Shown here piece by piece: positions 16,555 through 26,573 of a DNA stretch of 64,000 nucleotides. Numbering within the stretch: position 1 is the stretch's first letter; each line of letters begins with the position of its first letter. The notes under the pieces are model-generated. The model saw only the letters and a list, made by a program, of their open reading frames with translations, had not been told where the DNA came from and did no database searches. The translations under genes and the position numbers were made by a program. Source of the DNA: Acinetobacter dispersus (lineage in GTDB: Bacteria; Pseudomonadota; Gammaproteobacteria; Pseudomonadales; Moraxellaceae); assembly GCF_009884975.1 (NCBI RefSeq), contig NZ_CP041970.1:1798001-1862000 (forward strand). The letters run 5' to 3'.

Positions 16555-19287
16555 TTACGCTTCTGGCGTATCATCTTTAGGTTCTACAGCCACTTCTTCA
16601 GAAGTTGCAACCTCACCAACCTCGGTAGTTTCTACTTCTTCTGTAGCATCTAACTCTTCGTCATCTTCTACAGCTTCAATCGAAACAACACCAACTAAGG
16701 TTTCAGCATCGCTCAAACGAATCAAACGAACACCTTGTGCATTACGACCGGTGGTTGCAACTTCAGCTGCACGGGTACGTACCAATGTACCGCCATCTGA
16801 AATCAGCATGAGTTCTTTGCTTTCATCAATAGATACTGCACCAACAAGCTCACCATTACGTTCGCTGGTCTTGATTGCAATTACACCCTTACCACCACGT
16901 TTCTTGGTCGGGAAGTCATCTACTGGCGTACGTTTACCATAACCGTTAGCACATGCACACAGCACTTCACCTGTTTCAGGTACAACCACAAGCGAAACAA
17001 TGCGGCTAAGCACATTTGAATCTGACGAATCATCATTATCATCCGAATCATCATTTTCAACGTCTGCATCATCAGCTTCAATGGTATTGCTTGCAAAACT
17101 TACACGCATACCACGGACACCTTTCGCGGTACGTCCCATTGCACGAACATCAGTTTCAGCAAAACGAATTGCTTTACCTTCGTTCGAGAACAGCATGATT
17201 TGCTGTTGACCATCGGTAATTGCAACACCAATCAGAGTGTCTTCTTCATTCAATTCGATCGCACGTAAACCATTTGAACGCACGTTACTAAATTGCCCCA
17301 ACTCAACACGTTTTACTGTGCCTGATGCTGTTGCCATGAAGACATAATGGTTTTCAGGGAATTCTGTCAAAGGCAAGATTGCAGTCACGGTTTCATTTGC
17401 ATCCAATGGAAGCAAATTAATAATCGGACGACCTTTCGCACCACGAGACGCTTGAGGTACTTCGAATACTCTTAAGCGATACACTTTACCGACATTGGTA
17501 AAGCATAAAACCGTCGCATGGTTTGATGCCACAATTAAATGTTGGATGATGTCATCATCTTTCATTGAAGTTGCTGACTTACCACGACCACCACGACGCT
17601 GTGCTTGATAATCAGAAAGTGGTTGAGTTTTCGCATATCCCGTTTGAGAAACAGTCAATACAACCTGCTCTTCAGGGATCAAATCTTCACGGCAGAAATC
17701 AACACCAGACTCTACGATTTCTGTGCGACGTCCATCACCATATTGCTGCAAGATCAAAGCAAGTTCTTCGCGAATCACATTCATCAACAAATTGAAATCA
17801 TTCAAAATTGCAGTTAATTCAGCAATTTGACCTAAGATTTCAGTATATTCAGCGTGTAACTTGTCTTGCTCTAAGCCGGTTAAACGGTGCAAACGTAATT
17901 CTAAGATTGCTGCAACTTGCGTAGGTGACAAGCGATAAATATCACCAACCAGTCCGAATGGACGTGCTGGATCTTCACCTTCAATCTCATCTGGGCGAAC
18001 AGAAATCGCACCTGCTTTTTCAAGCAATGCAACCACACCACCACCAGCCCACTCGCCTGCTTGTAAACGCTCACGCGCTTCAGCTGGATTAGCAGAGCTT
18101 TTAATGGTTTCAATAATGGCATCGATATTTGCCAAAGCAACCGTTAAACCTTCTAAGATATGGCCACGCTCACGTGCTTTACGCAACTCGAACATGGTAC
18201 GACGAGTCACCACTTCTTGGCGATGACGAATAAATGCCGCAATAATATCTTTCAGGTTCATCAACTTAGGCTGACCATTATCTAGGCAGACCATGTTGAT
18301 ACTGAACGAGTTTTGCAATTGGGTATGTAAAAATAAATTATTTACTGCAACTTCTGCATTTTCACCACGCTTCAAGTCGATCGCGATACGCATACCGTCT
18401 TTATCTGACTCATCACGTAGCTCAGAAATTCCTTCAAGTTTCTTTTCTTTCACTAATTCAGCAATACGCTCAATGGTTCTTGCTTTATTGACTTGATAAG
18501 GAATTTCAGTAAATACGATCGTGGTACGACCTGTTTTTTGGTCTTCTTCGAAGTGATATTTACCACGAATATGCAAACGGCCTTTACCAGTACGATAAGC
18601 ATCAACAATACCTGACTTACCGTAAATAATACCGCCTGTAGGGAAATCTGGGCCCGTAATATGCTCCATCAAACCTTCGATAGAAATATTCGGGTTATTG
18701 GCATAAGCCAAACATGCATTCACGACTTCAGTCATGTTATGCGGCGCCATGTTGGTCGCCATACCTACCGCAATACCAGTCGTACCATTAATCAAAAGAT
18801 TTGGAATACGTGTCGGCATCACTTGAGGAATACGTTCAGAACCGTCGTAGTTATCTTCCCAATCAACAGTATCTTTTTCTAAGTCTGCCAAAATTTCATG
18901 GGTTAACTTTTGCATACGGACTTCGGTATAACGCATTGCTGCTGCGCTATCACCATCGACTGAACCGAAGTTACCCTGACCATCAACCAACATATAACGT
19001 AAGCTGAAGTTCTGCGCCATACGAACGATTGTTTCGTATACTGCAATGTCACCATGAGGGTGATATTTACCGATCACATCCCCGACAACACGAGCAGACT
19101 TTTTGTACGCTTTGTTATAATCATTGCCCAATTCGTGCATCGCAAATAAGACACGACGATGAACAGGTTTTAGACCGTCTCTCACATCTGGCAATGCACG
19201 AGATACAATTACGCTCATCGCGTAATCTAAATATGAATGCTTGAGTTCGTCCTCAATGGCAATCGGTCTGATTTCCGATACGCTCAT
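16555..19287 (-). CDS. gyrA: DNA gyrase subunit A, with Ile at the quinolone-resistance Ser position
   Basis: GyrA cuts and rejoins DNA during ATP-driven negative supercoiling with GyrB. The 910-aa protein has the winged-helix/tower breakage domain, the catalytic Tyr120 in AAMRYTEVR (E. coli Tyr122) and a C-terminal pinwheel with the GyrA box QRRGGRGK. Two low-complexity acidic stretches are present: an insertion rich in D/S/N between blades (about 735-755) and the C-terminal tail. In the QRDR the sequence reads [10 protein letters not shown]. Codon 81 (19045-19047) is ATT, Ile, where susceptible bacteria carry Ser (E. coli Ser83). Glu85 is the normal acidic residue. RBS AAGGAG precedes ATG 19287. 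Confidence 0.98.
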   Translation of the reverse strand: MSVSEIRPIAIEDELKHSYLDYAMSVIVSRALPDVRDGLKPVHRRVLFAMHELGNDYNKAYKKSARVVGDVIGKYHPHGDIAVYETIVRMAQNFSLRYMLVDGQGNFGSVDGDSAAAMRYTEVRMQKLTHEILADLEKDTVDWEDNYDGSERIPQVMPTRIPNLLINGTTGIAVGMATNMAPHNMTEVVNACLAYANNPNISIEGLMEHITGPDFPTGGIIYGKSGIVDAYRTGKGRLHIRGKYHFEEDQKTGRTTIVFTEIPYQVNKARTIERIAELVKEKKLEGISELRDESDKDGMRIAIDLKRGENAEVAVNNLFLHTQLQNSFSINMVCLDNGQPKLMNLKDIIAAFIRHRQEVVTRRTMFELRKARERGHILEGLTVALANIDAIIETIKSSANPAEARERLQAGEWAGGGVVALLEKAGAISVRPDEIEGEDPARPFGLVGDIYRLSPTQVAAILELRLHRLTGLEQDKLHAEYTEILGQIAELTAILNDFNLLMNVIREELALILQQYGDGRRTEIVESGVDFCREDLIPEEQVVLTVSQTGYAKTQPLSDYQAQRRGGRGKSATSMKDDDIIQHLIVASNHATVLCFTNVGKVYRLRVFEVPQASRGAKGRPIINLLPLDANETVTAILPLTEFPENHYVFMATASGTVKRVELGQFSNVRSNGLRAIELNEEDTLIGVAITDGQQQIMLFSNEGKAIRFAETDVRAMGRTAKGVRGMRVSFASNTIEADDADVENDDSDDNDDSSDSNVLSRIVSLVVVPETGEVLCACANGYGKRTPVDDFPTKKRGGKGVIAIKTSERNGELVGAVSIDESKELMLISDGGTLVRTRAAEVATTGRNAQGVRLIRLSDAETLVGVVSIEAVEDDEELDATEEVETTEVGEVATSEEVAVEPKDDTPEA

Positions 19288-19660
19288 GCATACTCCTTGT
19301 TTACAGATAGAGAGTTCTACCTGTTTTTATGTCTTAAATATTGCAAAAATTTAGCTCAAGAGCTTGAACTAAAAATAAAAAATACAGCGAAAAATTATAG
19401 CATAAAGGACAAACCAACTGTGAGTTTAAACTTTGAAAAATAGCATTTTTTTACAATAAAAAGTATATATAAATTAACAACTTAAAATTATCAAATGCAA
19501 GAACGACAGATAAAAATCGATTCTTACCCATTTTGGGCAAAAGATCGTCAAACGATGAGATAAAAACAACGAATTTAATGGACTAATTTCAATTAGGCCC
19601 AAGCTCAAAAATTGAGCTGAGCCACATTAAATCACTCAAGAATAAGAACCTGACTTAGCT
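19288..19660. other. Intergenic region upstream of gyrA
   Basis: This 373-base AT-rich stretch holds the gyrA promoter on the minus strand. A small hairpin (AGCTCAA / TTGAGCT, 19602-19618) without a T run is visible. I see no supported gene. Confidence 0.5.
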
Positions 19661-19891
19661 TCAATTGGAAGCGTTTCTGACTCGGTCTTCGACTTGATCA
19701 TGTTGCATAAAATAAAAGGCCATAAAGAATAGGGCTAAAATAAAAGGCGTTTCATATAACTCTTCTACAATATCCAGACTTATTACATCAGCGAATAACC
19801 ATGTATGAACGAAACGGTGATGCTCCATACTCTCAGCAAAGAATAAAGACAGAACAAGACTCCCTTCTTCTTCCCCATTAGAATCTAACAT
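19661..19891 (-). CDS. Small ORF of unknown function (doubtful)
   Basis: This is a 76-codon frame whose ATG directly follows the stop of the upstream hydrolase (TGAATG), which would allow re-initiation. It has an acidic N-terminus and one hydrophobic stretch (FILALFFMAFYFM). No family resemblance, no separate RBS and no terminator were found. It may be a chance ORF. Confidence 0.28.
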   Translation of the reverse strand: MLDSNGEEEGSLVLSLFFAESMEHHRFVHTWLFADVISLDIVEELYETPFILALFFMAFYFMQHDQVEDRVRNASN

Positions 19892-20857
19892 TCATTTGTC
19901 TGGACGATATTGTGTAGGAATCCACTGGTAACCCTTACTATTTTTTCCGATATGACCAATCCCAGGGAAAGCAACATGTGCAGCACCAATCCACCATTGA
20001 TTTTGATAAGCTTGCTCGAAAATATTTTTACGAACCGCAATTGCATGTTGAGAATTGGTATCAGGTTTATAACTGGCTTCAGGATAAGGAAATTGCACAG
20101 CAGCGTAATGCACCACATCGCCCAAGCCCAGAAACTTTTGTCCATTCTGACCATCGACCAAATAAGATGAATGGCCTTCGGTATGACCATGTGTCGTAAT
20201 TAATTCAACATTCGGAACCTTAAACGAATCTTTGGTGAAAGCAATCAACTGTCCAGCCTGCTGGTAAGGTTTTAATGCATCACGTGTCATTTTAAATAAA
20301 GGTTTAAAGAAATCAGTGGCTTTTGCTTCGTTCTCAGCCGATGTCCAATAGTCCACATCCTCTTTGGCCAGATAAACTTTGGCATTTGGATAAGCCATTG
20401 TTCCATCTAGCGTAATTCCACAAAGATGATCAGGATGGGCGTGGGTAATTAGAATGGTATCAATTTGCTCAGGTTGTAATCTCGCCTTTTTTAAATTTTC
20501 AGGGACATAGCCCAAGCTCGGGCCAAAACATTTTGCCGTGCCCGCATCAATTAAGATATTTTGTGTTGGTGTTTGTACGAGATAAGCAGAAAAATCGGTC
20601 ACAATATGATTATGTTCATCGACAGGTACAAAATTCTCTTTGAATAGCTGATTGGCTTTCTCTGTTGAAATACCCAACAAATCACTGCGTGGTAATCCCA
20701 ACTCCCCATCAAACAAAGCCGTAACTTTTAGATTACCGACAGGCTGTAAAAAATACCCATCAACCTGTTGTACCTGTGGATTAGATTCAGCATATGTCGT
20801 GCTGGTACTAAACAGTAACGCTATTAGGATATGCTTTAATAATTTCACACTCATCAC
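19892..20857 (-). CDS. Secreted metallo-beta-lactamase-fold hydrolase
   Basis: This 321-aa exported zinc hydrolase has a signal peptide (KLLKHILIALLFSTSTTYA) and then an MBL fold with HAHPDHLCG (HxHxDH, about 138-143), GHTEGHSSY (third His) and GLGDVVHY (bridging Asp). The overall layout resembles AHL lactonase-like and related class B-fold hydrolases rather than true carbapenemases. The substrate cannot be assigned. The start is uncertain: GTG 20857, ATG 20854 or GTG 20848. Only the last has a well-spaced AAGGTGA. An interrupted AraC regulator lies upstream on the same strand. Confidence 0.88.
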   Translation of the reverse strand: MMSVKLLKHILIALLFSTSTTYAESNPQVQQVDGYFLQPVGNLKVTALFDGELGLPRSDLLGISTEKANQLFKENFVPVDEHNHIVTDFSAYLVQTPTQNILIDAGTAKCFGPSLGYVPENLKKARLQPEQIDTILITHAHPDHLCGITLDGTMAYPNAKVYLAKEDVDYWTSAENEAKATDFFKPLFKMTRDALKPYQQAGQLIAFTKDSFKVPNVELITTHGHTEGHSSYLVDGQNGQKFLGLGDVVHYAAVQFPYPEASYKPDTNSQHAIAVRKNIFEQAYQNQWWIGAAHVAFPGIGHIGKNSKGYQWIPTQYRPDK

Positions 20858-20941
20858 CTTGATATTTGATTGATTTAAATCTAACTATTTTTAGTCACGA
20901 AAATCGCTCAATCATCTACGTGAATCGCTCAATTTAGATTA

Positions 20942-21787
20942 TTACAAAGATAAAACAGCGGGATCCACTTCATAACGCTGCATAAACCGTTCACGAAACG
21001 TTGCAGTAGATTGATAACCAGATTTTGCTGCAATCGTTTTCATAGGCAATTTATTTGAGTACAACAACTCCAATGCATAAGCAAGCCTTGCCTGAGTAAT
21101 GATTTCTCTCAAAGAAGTCTGTTCATGGCTCAGTTTACGGCGCAGTGTGGCACTACTTAGACCTAAACGCATTTCAATTTCACTGGATTGCCATTGATGC
21201 TGCGGGTCATCTATAACCCATTGGTAAATTTGCGTTGCCAGTTTCAGTGGGGGGAGAATAAGTACATCTGCACAATGCTGTTGGCATAACTGTACCAGTA
21301 TCGCAGCAATAGATAAGCGCGCCTTAACCAAATCTTGTTGAAATAAAGCCGTTTGCCACTCAAGCAGAGACTCTGCAAAATCCGTGATTGAAAATCTTAA
21401 GATAGATTCTGTTTTATCCGTAATCGGCTTGGCCCAAATCATCTATGCAGCATGAATCACTTCTTCACACATCGGTACCAGAATTGTCAAATATTCGCCT
21501 GTCTCTGAATCTGGGATATTCACCGTATCTGCTACGGTATCTGGCTTAATAATAAAAAGATCGCCTGCGTTGAGCTCTATTTGCTTATTATAAGTATTCA
21601 AGCGTTGTTGCCCATGCAGAATAATCCCCATGTGCAGCTGATTCACTTTAATATTTGACAGTCCATGCTGGTTCTTGGCCCGAATACACAAATAATCCCG
21701 CGCCATATCTGCGTGTGCTAATTTAACCAGTGAACGATGTAAATAATCAGCCTGTATTGAAGCCGAAGAATTAATACTCATAACCAT
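20942..21787 (-). pseudogene. AraC-family regulator interrupted by an in-frame amber codon
   Basis: The two halves read in the same frame with only TAG (21443-21445) between them, directly followed by ATG. The upstream half (114 codons) is a cupin-like AraC N-terminal domain (HGQQRLNTYNK, LNAGDLFIIKPDT). The downstream half (166 codons) holds the linker and the two HTH motifs (LSSATLRRKLSHEQTS, IAAKSGYQSTATFRERFMQRY). Together they make the ~281 aa of a normal regulator. Re-initiation at the adjacent ATG or amber suppression could still give some product. The likely target is the hydrolase downstream. Confidence 0.82.
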
Positions 21788-21834
21788 GAAAAATAAAAAC
21801 GCCCTTGAGCTATGTATAGCACAAGGGCGTTTGT
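21788..21834 (-). terminator. Terminator after etfA
   Basis: AAACGCCCTTG (21797-21807) and CAAGGGCGTTT (21822-21832) form an 11-base stem. On the minus strand it is followed by TTTTATTTTT. It lies 25 bases past the etfA stop and directly before the AraC start. Confidence 0.88.
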
Positions 21835-21858
21835 TTGAATAAGTATCAGGCTATAATA

Positions 21859-22794
21859 TTACAGCTTGCTTACCAATTCAGGTACAACAGTGTTCAAATC
21901 ACCCACTAACCAGTAGTCAGCAACACTGTTGATTGGCGCTTCTTCGTCTTTGTTGATTGCAACAATAACTTTAGAATCTTTCATACCTGCCAAGTGCTGA
22001 ATCGCACCAGAGATACCAATCGCCATATAAAGATCTGGAGCAACGATTTTACCAGTTTGACCAACTTGGAAATCGTTCGGTACGAAGCCAGCATCTACCG
22101 CAGCACGTGAAGCACCTTGAGCAGCACCAAGCTTGTCTGCTAATGGGTCAAGTACTTTGTGATAGTTCTCACCAGAACCTACACCACGACCACCAGAAAC
22201 AACGATACGTGCAGCAGTTAATTCTGGACGATCAAGTTTCACGATTTCTTCGTTTACAAATGTAGAAATACCAGCGTCTTTCGCTTCAGCAACAGCTTCA
22301 ACCGCAGCAGAACCACCTTCAGCAGCAACTGCATCAAATGCTGTACCACGAACTGTACCAACGATGATTGCTTCGTCAGATTGAACTGTTGCAATCGCGT
22401 TACCCGCATAGATTGGGCGTTTGAAAGTATTTGCAGATTCAACAGCAATGATGTCTGAAATCATGCTTACGTCAAGAAGTGCAGCAACACGTGGAAGAAT
22501 GTTCTTACCCGTCGTTGTAGAAGCAGCTAATACGTATTTGTATCCGCCTTTCGCGATGTCAGCAACTAAGCCAGCAACGTTTTCAGCCAATTGGTTTGCA
22601 TAAGCAGCATTGTCAGCAAGTAATACTTTGCTCACACCGGCAACTTTAGCAGCAGCATCTGCAACTGCTTGAGCGCCAGAACCAGCAACTAATACAGTAA
22701 TATCACCACCGATTTTTTGAGCTGCCGCAACAACGTTTAAAGTTGCACCGTTAAGTGTCTGATTGTTGTGATCAGCGATAACTAAAATACTCAT
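21859..22794 (-). CDS. etfA: Electron transfer flavoprotein subunit alpha
   Basis: With EtfB it carries electrons from acyl-CoA and other dehydrogenases to ETF:ubiquinone oxidoreductase. The 311-aa protein has the C-terminal FAD-binding signature: SGGRGVGSGENY, then GQTGKIVAPDLYMAIGISGAIQH (read as GQTGKIVAPDLY and AIGISGAIQH), and KDEEAPINSVADYWLVGD. It lies 17 bases downstream of etfB in the usual etfBA order and ends in a strong terminator. Confidence 0.97.
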   Translation of the reverse strand: MSILVIADHNNQTLNGATLNVVAAAQKIGGDITVLVAGSGAQAVADAAAKVAGVSKVLLADNAAYANQLAENVAGLVADIAKGGYKYVLAASTTTGKNILPRVAALLDVSMISDIIAVESANTFKRPIYAGNAIATVQSDEAIIVGTVRGTAFDAVAAEGGSAAVEAVAEAKDAGISTFVNEEIVKLDRPELTAARIVVSGGRGVGSGENYHKVLDPLADKLGAAQGASRAAVDAGFVPNDFQVGQTGKIVAPDLYMAIGISGAIQHLAGMKDSKVIVAINKDEEAPINSVADYWLVGDLNTVVPELVSKL

Positions 22795-22811
22795 GATTTT
22801 ATCCTTCTGTA

Positions 22812-23561
22812 TTAGATCACTTTCGCTTCGTTTTTCAATTTTTCAACAAGCTCGTCTACAGACTTCACTTGTACGCCAGCTTTACGTTCAGCAGGTGCTT
22901 CAACTTTAATTGTTTTAAGTTTAGTACCAGTTGCAACGCCATAATCAGCAGGAGATTTTGTATCAAGTGGCTTTTTACGTGCTTTCATGATGTTTGGAAG
23001 AGCAGCATAACGTGGCTCATTCAAACGTAAGTCAGTGGTGATGATTGCTGGAAGTGCAAGCTCAACAGTTTGCAAACCGCCGTCAACTTCACGAGTAACC
23101 TGAACTTTACCGCCATCTACTTTAACTTCAGATGCGAAAGTACCTTGACCTGCACCGAGTAAAGCACCGAGCATTTGACCTACTTGGTTAGAGTCATCAT
23201 CAATTGCTTGTTTACCAAGAAGGATAAGTTCTGGTTTTTCAGCATCAACAACGCCTTTCAAGATTTTAGCAACTTCTAAAGCGCCAACTTCATCAGCAGT
23301 TTCAACTAAAATACCGCGGTCAGCACCTAAAGCCATTGCAGAACGAATTTGTTCTTGAGCGTCTTTAGAACCCACTGAAACAACAACGATTTCAGAAACT
23401 GTTCCTTTTTCTTTTAAGCGAACCGCTTCTTCCACTGCGATTTCACAGAATGGGTTGATTGACATCTTAACGTTGGTAAGGTCAACCCCACTATTGTCCG
23501 GCTTAACACGAACTTTTACGTTGGCATCAACCACACGTTTTACAGCGACAAGAGCCTTCAT
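22812..23561 (-). CDS. etfB: Electron transfer flavoprotein subunit beta
   Basis: This is the AMP-binding partner of EtfA. The 249-aa protein begins [17 protein letters not shown] and contains [25 protein letters not shown] and the family signature around [11 protein letters not shown] and [13 protein letters not shown] 23561 has GAGG five bases upstream; the open frame extending to 23585 has no RBS. It is first gene of the etfBA operon. Confidence 0.97.
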   Translation of the reverse strand: MKALVAVKRVVDANVKVRVKPDNSGVDLTNVKMSINPFCEIAVEEAVRLKEKGTVSEIVVVSVGSKDAQEQIRSAMALGADRGILVETADEVGALEVAKILKGVVDAEKPELILLGKQAIDDDSNQVGQMLGALLGAGQGTFASEVKVDGGKVQVTREVDGGLQTVELALPAIITTDLRLNEPRYAALPNIMKARKKPLDTKSPADYGVATGTKLKTIKVEAPAERKAGVQVKSVDELVEKLKNEAKVI

Positions 23562-23999
23562 GTAATCCTCGGCTGTTCTAAGCAAGTAAATGTAATGAAG
23601 AGCATTCTAACTCTTCGATCGAAACTTTTTAGGTGCCCTATCTTGCAATGTATTTGGCATTTCGGTCAAGTCACAATTTCCGCTACGGCTATAAAAAAGA
23701 TGAAACGCTCAGTTCACATATTGAAAATAGTTATTCATTTTACAAATTTAGTTAACAAGAAGGATGAATATTAAACTTTGATTTTTTTAATATTTTATAA
23801 AATTCAATGATCTAAAACAGGCTTTTTCAATCTTTCGCGCATGTTCTGTAACGGATCATTTCTCGTAAAAATTGACAGCTTTATGGTTTTGCAAAAATGT
23901 GGCAATTAAGTAAGAACAACAATTCGACAGATGTCGTTAATAAAGCGGAAAAGTAGTCGACTATTAAACGCTCAAATTTGCAACATAATATATCAAAAT
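23562..23999. other. Intergenic region upstream of etfB
   Basis: This 438-base AT-rich stretch lies between xerC (ending at 24000) and etfB. It must hold the etf promoter and the 3' end of the xerC transcript. I find no convincing hairpin with a T run, no operator and no gene. Confidence 0.5.
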
Positions 24000-24914
24000 T
24001 TAGCTTTTTTGCGCTCTTGGGTGGGTTTGATCATACACTTTGGCCAATTGTTCAAAGTCCACATGGGTATAAATCTGGGTAGTCGACAAATTACTGTGCC
24101 CAAGCATCTCTTGTACAGAACGTAAATCACCGCTGGCTGATAGCATATGACTGGCAAAACAATGCCTTAATAGATGAGGATGTAAATCGACATTCACACC
24201 TGGACGTTGTGCTTGCAGTTTGACCCGATTTTCAATTTGACGCGGCGTTAAAGCATTACCACGCTGCGAGATAAAAACAGCTGAATCAGCATTAAAACCA
24301 CCTTGCCAAATTCGATAGATTTTTAGCCATTCAACCAAGCTGTCTTTGGCTTTAGTACCAAATGGAACGATCCGAGTTTTATTGCCTTTACCTGTAATAC
24401 GTAACAGCTGTCGATTAAAATCAATATCTTTAACTGTTAAACCTTGTAGTTCAGCTAAACGCAAACCACTTGAATATAATAGTTCAAGTATGGTTTTATC
24501 ACGTAACCATAACTGTTGTTCGATCGGCTTTTCTGGTGCTGCTTGATCTAAAATTTGATGTACAGTCTCAATATCAATCATGCCCGGCAAAGGTCGTGGT
24601 TGACGCTTTAATTTAAAATCTTCGGATGGATTTTGTTCCAAATATTGACCTTGTTTCGCCCACTTCATAAATTGGCGAATTGAAGTCAAATGACGCTGCA
24701 AGCTACTACTACTCAGTTGATCTCGTTCAACCCGATTAGCCAGATACTCTCTCAAATCCGATGCTTCAATATCTTGCAGTTGTAATTGCTTATATTCACA
24801 GAACTTAAAAAAATCCGCTAAATCGCGTTGATAAGCAGCAATGGTATGTTCAGATTGATTTTGAATCGTTCGTTCTTTTAACCACATGGATAACAGTTTT
24901 TCAGGGCTTTCCAA
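24000..24914 (-). CDS. xerC: Site-specific tyrosine recombinase XerC
   Basis: It resolves chromosome dimers at dif together with XerD under FtsK control. The 304-aa protein has an N-terminal SAM-like core-binding domain (about 1-95) and a catalytic domain with Arg152 (SSGLR), His247 and Arg250 (HLLRH), His273 (LGHSN) and nucleophile Tyr282 (IYTHV). TTG 24914 is the probable start because GGAG lies six to seven bases before it; the first ATG is nine codons later. XerC rather than XerD is chosen from the dapF/lysA neighbourhood. Confidence 0.9.
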   Translation of the reverse strand: MESPEKLLSMWLKERTIQNQSEHTIAAYQRDLADFFKFCEYKQLQLQDIEASDLREYLANRVERDQLSSSSLQRHLTSIRQFMKWAKQGQYLEQNPSEDFKLKRQPRPLPGMIDIETVHQILDQAAPEKPIEQQLWLRDKTILELLYSSGLRLAELQGLTVKDIDFNRQLLRITGKGNKTRIVPFGTKAKDSLVEWLKIYRIWQGGFNADSAVFISQRGNALTPRQIENRVKLQAQRPGVNVDLHPHLLRHCFASHMLSASGDLRSVQEMLGHSNLSTTQIYTHVDFEQLAKVYDQTHPRAQKS

Positions 24915-25049
24915 ATTGCTCTCCAGTGTTATGCCTATAGCTACTGCTACAGTCTAGCAAATTTTACTGCGATTTATCGTTAAACCAATATCGAAGTATT
25001 GATGCCTGTGTAATACAATAAATTTCAAGTTTTAAGTAGCGCCATCATC

Positions 25050-25661
25050 ATGACAACAATGCTTATTCCCTATCTTGTTGCAATTACCCTGCTTACACTG
25101 ACGCCAGGTTTAGATACAACACTGATTATCCGTACCGCAACACTTGAAGGTAAAGCCAAAGCTTTTCAAGCGGCTTTGGGTATTAATCTAGGTTGTATTG
25201 TGTGGGGAATCATCGTGGCTTGTGGCTTAGGTGCCTTATTGATGACCTCAGATATTGCCTTTAACCTTTTAAAATGGATGGGTGCAATTTATTTAGCATG
25301 GTTAGGCTTAAATCTTATTTTAAAACCTCGCAACCAACTCGCGGGTTTAAATGACGCTACAACGACTCAAAACTGGTTTATTAAAGGCTTCTGGGGCAAT
25401 TTGCTCAATCCCAAAGTTGGTATTTTTTATATTTCCTTCTTACCTCAATTTATCCCGCAGTCCTCATCTCCAGTCATCTGGACTATGGGACTGGTGATGA
25501 TTCATGTCATGATTGGATTTATTTGGTCAATCTTCTTGATCTCAACGATGCAGTCCATTTCAGCTTATTTAAAGCAACCTAAATTCATTCTCTATATGGA
25601 TCGTATTACAGGGAGTATTTTCATTTTATTTGCACTCAAACTCGCATTCAGCAAACGATAA
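25050..25661 (+). CDS. LysE/RhtB-family exporter
   Basis: This 203-aa inner-membrane protein has about six hydrophobic segments and the family start LLTLTPGLDTTLIIR with the conserved TPGxD. A GNLLNPKVGIFYISFLPQF segment (about 107-125) is the second family hallmark. It probably exports an amino acid or related metabolite. It is convergent with dapF-lysA. A lysine-related role is tempting from context but unproven. Confidence 0.9.
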   Translation: MTTMLIPYLVAITLLTLTPGLDTTLIIRTATLEGKAKAFQAALGINLGCIVWGIIVACGLGALLMTSDIAFNLLKWMGAIYLAWLGLNLILKPRNQLAGLNDATTTQNWFIKGFWGNLLNPKVGIFYISFLPQFIPQSSSPVIWTMGLVMIHVMIGFIWSIFLISTMQSISAYLKQPKFILYMDRITGSIFILFALKLAFSKR

Positions 25662-25666
25662 GCAAT

Positions 25667-25699
25667 AAAAAGCGCGTTGATTAAAACGCGCTTTTTTTT
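25667..25699. terminator. Bidirectional terminator between LysE gene and dapF
   Basis: AAAAGCGCGTT and AACGCGCTTTT form an 11-base stem around a six-base loop, with an eight-T run on the plus strand. Both convergent genes end within 15 bases. Confidence 0.9.
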
Positions 25700-25712
25700 A
25701 AATCTTAGATCA

Positions 25713-26567
25713 TCAGCCTTGAAAGTATCTAAGATCCAAACGAGCATCATAAACATGCGTGGTTGGACCTGTCATCCAGACCACATCCCCTTCACGCCAA
25801 GCGATATGTAACTTACCACCTGCAAGCTGAACTTCAACTTCATTCGCCAGCAAACCACGGCGCATACCACTGACTGCTGCTGCGCAAGCACCTGTACCAC
25901 AGGCCAAAGTTTCACCTACACCACGCTCAAATACACGTAGACGAATATGCTTTTCATCCAGAATTTGCATAAATCCAGCATTCACACGTGCAGGAAAACG
26001 CGCATGTGATTCCACTTGTGGACCAATACGCTCAACATCAGCGGTTAGCACATCTGGTACGATGGTCACAGCATGCGGATTACCCATATTCACAACATCA
26101 ATGTTAATGCTTTGACTATCAGCAAGTTCCAGTTTATATAAACCTTCAATATCTTCATGCTCTTGCGTAACAAACGGAATTTCTTCTGGAAGAAATTTCG
26201 GTGGCCCCATGTTGACGCGCACCCAACCATTTGCACCCAATTCAGGTTCAACAATACCTGCTTTGGTTTGCACACGAATTTTGGTTTTAGTCGTCAATTG
26301 ACGCTCATGTACAAAGCGAGCAAAACAACGCACCCCATTACCGCATTGTTCGACTTCAGAACCATCAGCATTAAAGATTCGATATTTGAAATCGACATCT
26401 GGCAAATCAGGTGGCTCAACAATCAATAGTTGATCAAAACCCACACCGAAATGACGATCAGCTAAACGCTGAATCGTGACTGTATCTAAATAAGCTCGTT
26501 GGGTAACAAGGTCAACAACCATAAAATCATTGCCCAACCCATGCATTTTGGTAAATTCTAAATACAT
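25713..26567 (-). CDS. dapF: Diaminopimelate epimerase
   Basis: It interconverts LL- and meso-diaminopimelate for lysine and peptidoglycan synthesis. The 284-aa protein has the two catalytic cysteines: Cys75 in EQCGNGVRC and the second in [10 protein letters not shown] (about 220). MHGLGNDF is at the N-terminus. It starts six bases after lysA, in the conserved lptM-lysA-dapF order. Confidence 0.98.
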   Translation of the reverse strand: MYLEFTKMHGLGNDFMVVDLVTQRAYLDTVTIQRLADRHFGVGFDQLLIVEPPDLPDVDFKYRIFNADGSEVEQCGNGVRCFARFVHERQLTTKTKIRVQTKAGIVEPELGANGWVRVNMGPPKFLPEEIPFVTQEHEDIEGLYKLELADSQSINIDVVNMGNPHAVTIVPDVLTADVERIGPQVESHARFPARVNAGFMQILDEKHIRLRVFERGVGETLACGTGACAAAVSGMRRGLLANEVEVQLAGGKLHIAWREGDVVWMTGPTTHVYDARLDLRYFQG

Positions 26568-26573
26568 CTCAAT

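Noticed and set aside
19892..20857. True class B carbapenemase
   Set aside because: The zinc motif is shared by the whole MBL superfamily; length and flanking motifs do not match the acquired beta-lactamases, so resistance should not be claimed.
24000..24914. Phage or integron integrase
   Set aside because: Length, intact Xer motifs and the dapF/lysA neighbourhood indicate housekeeping XerC; no att site or cargo is seen.
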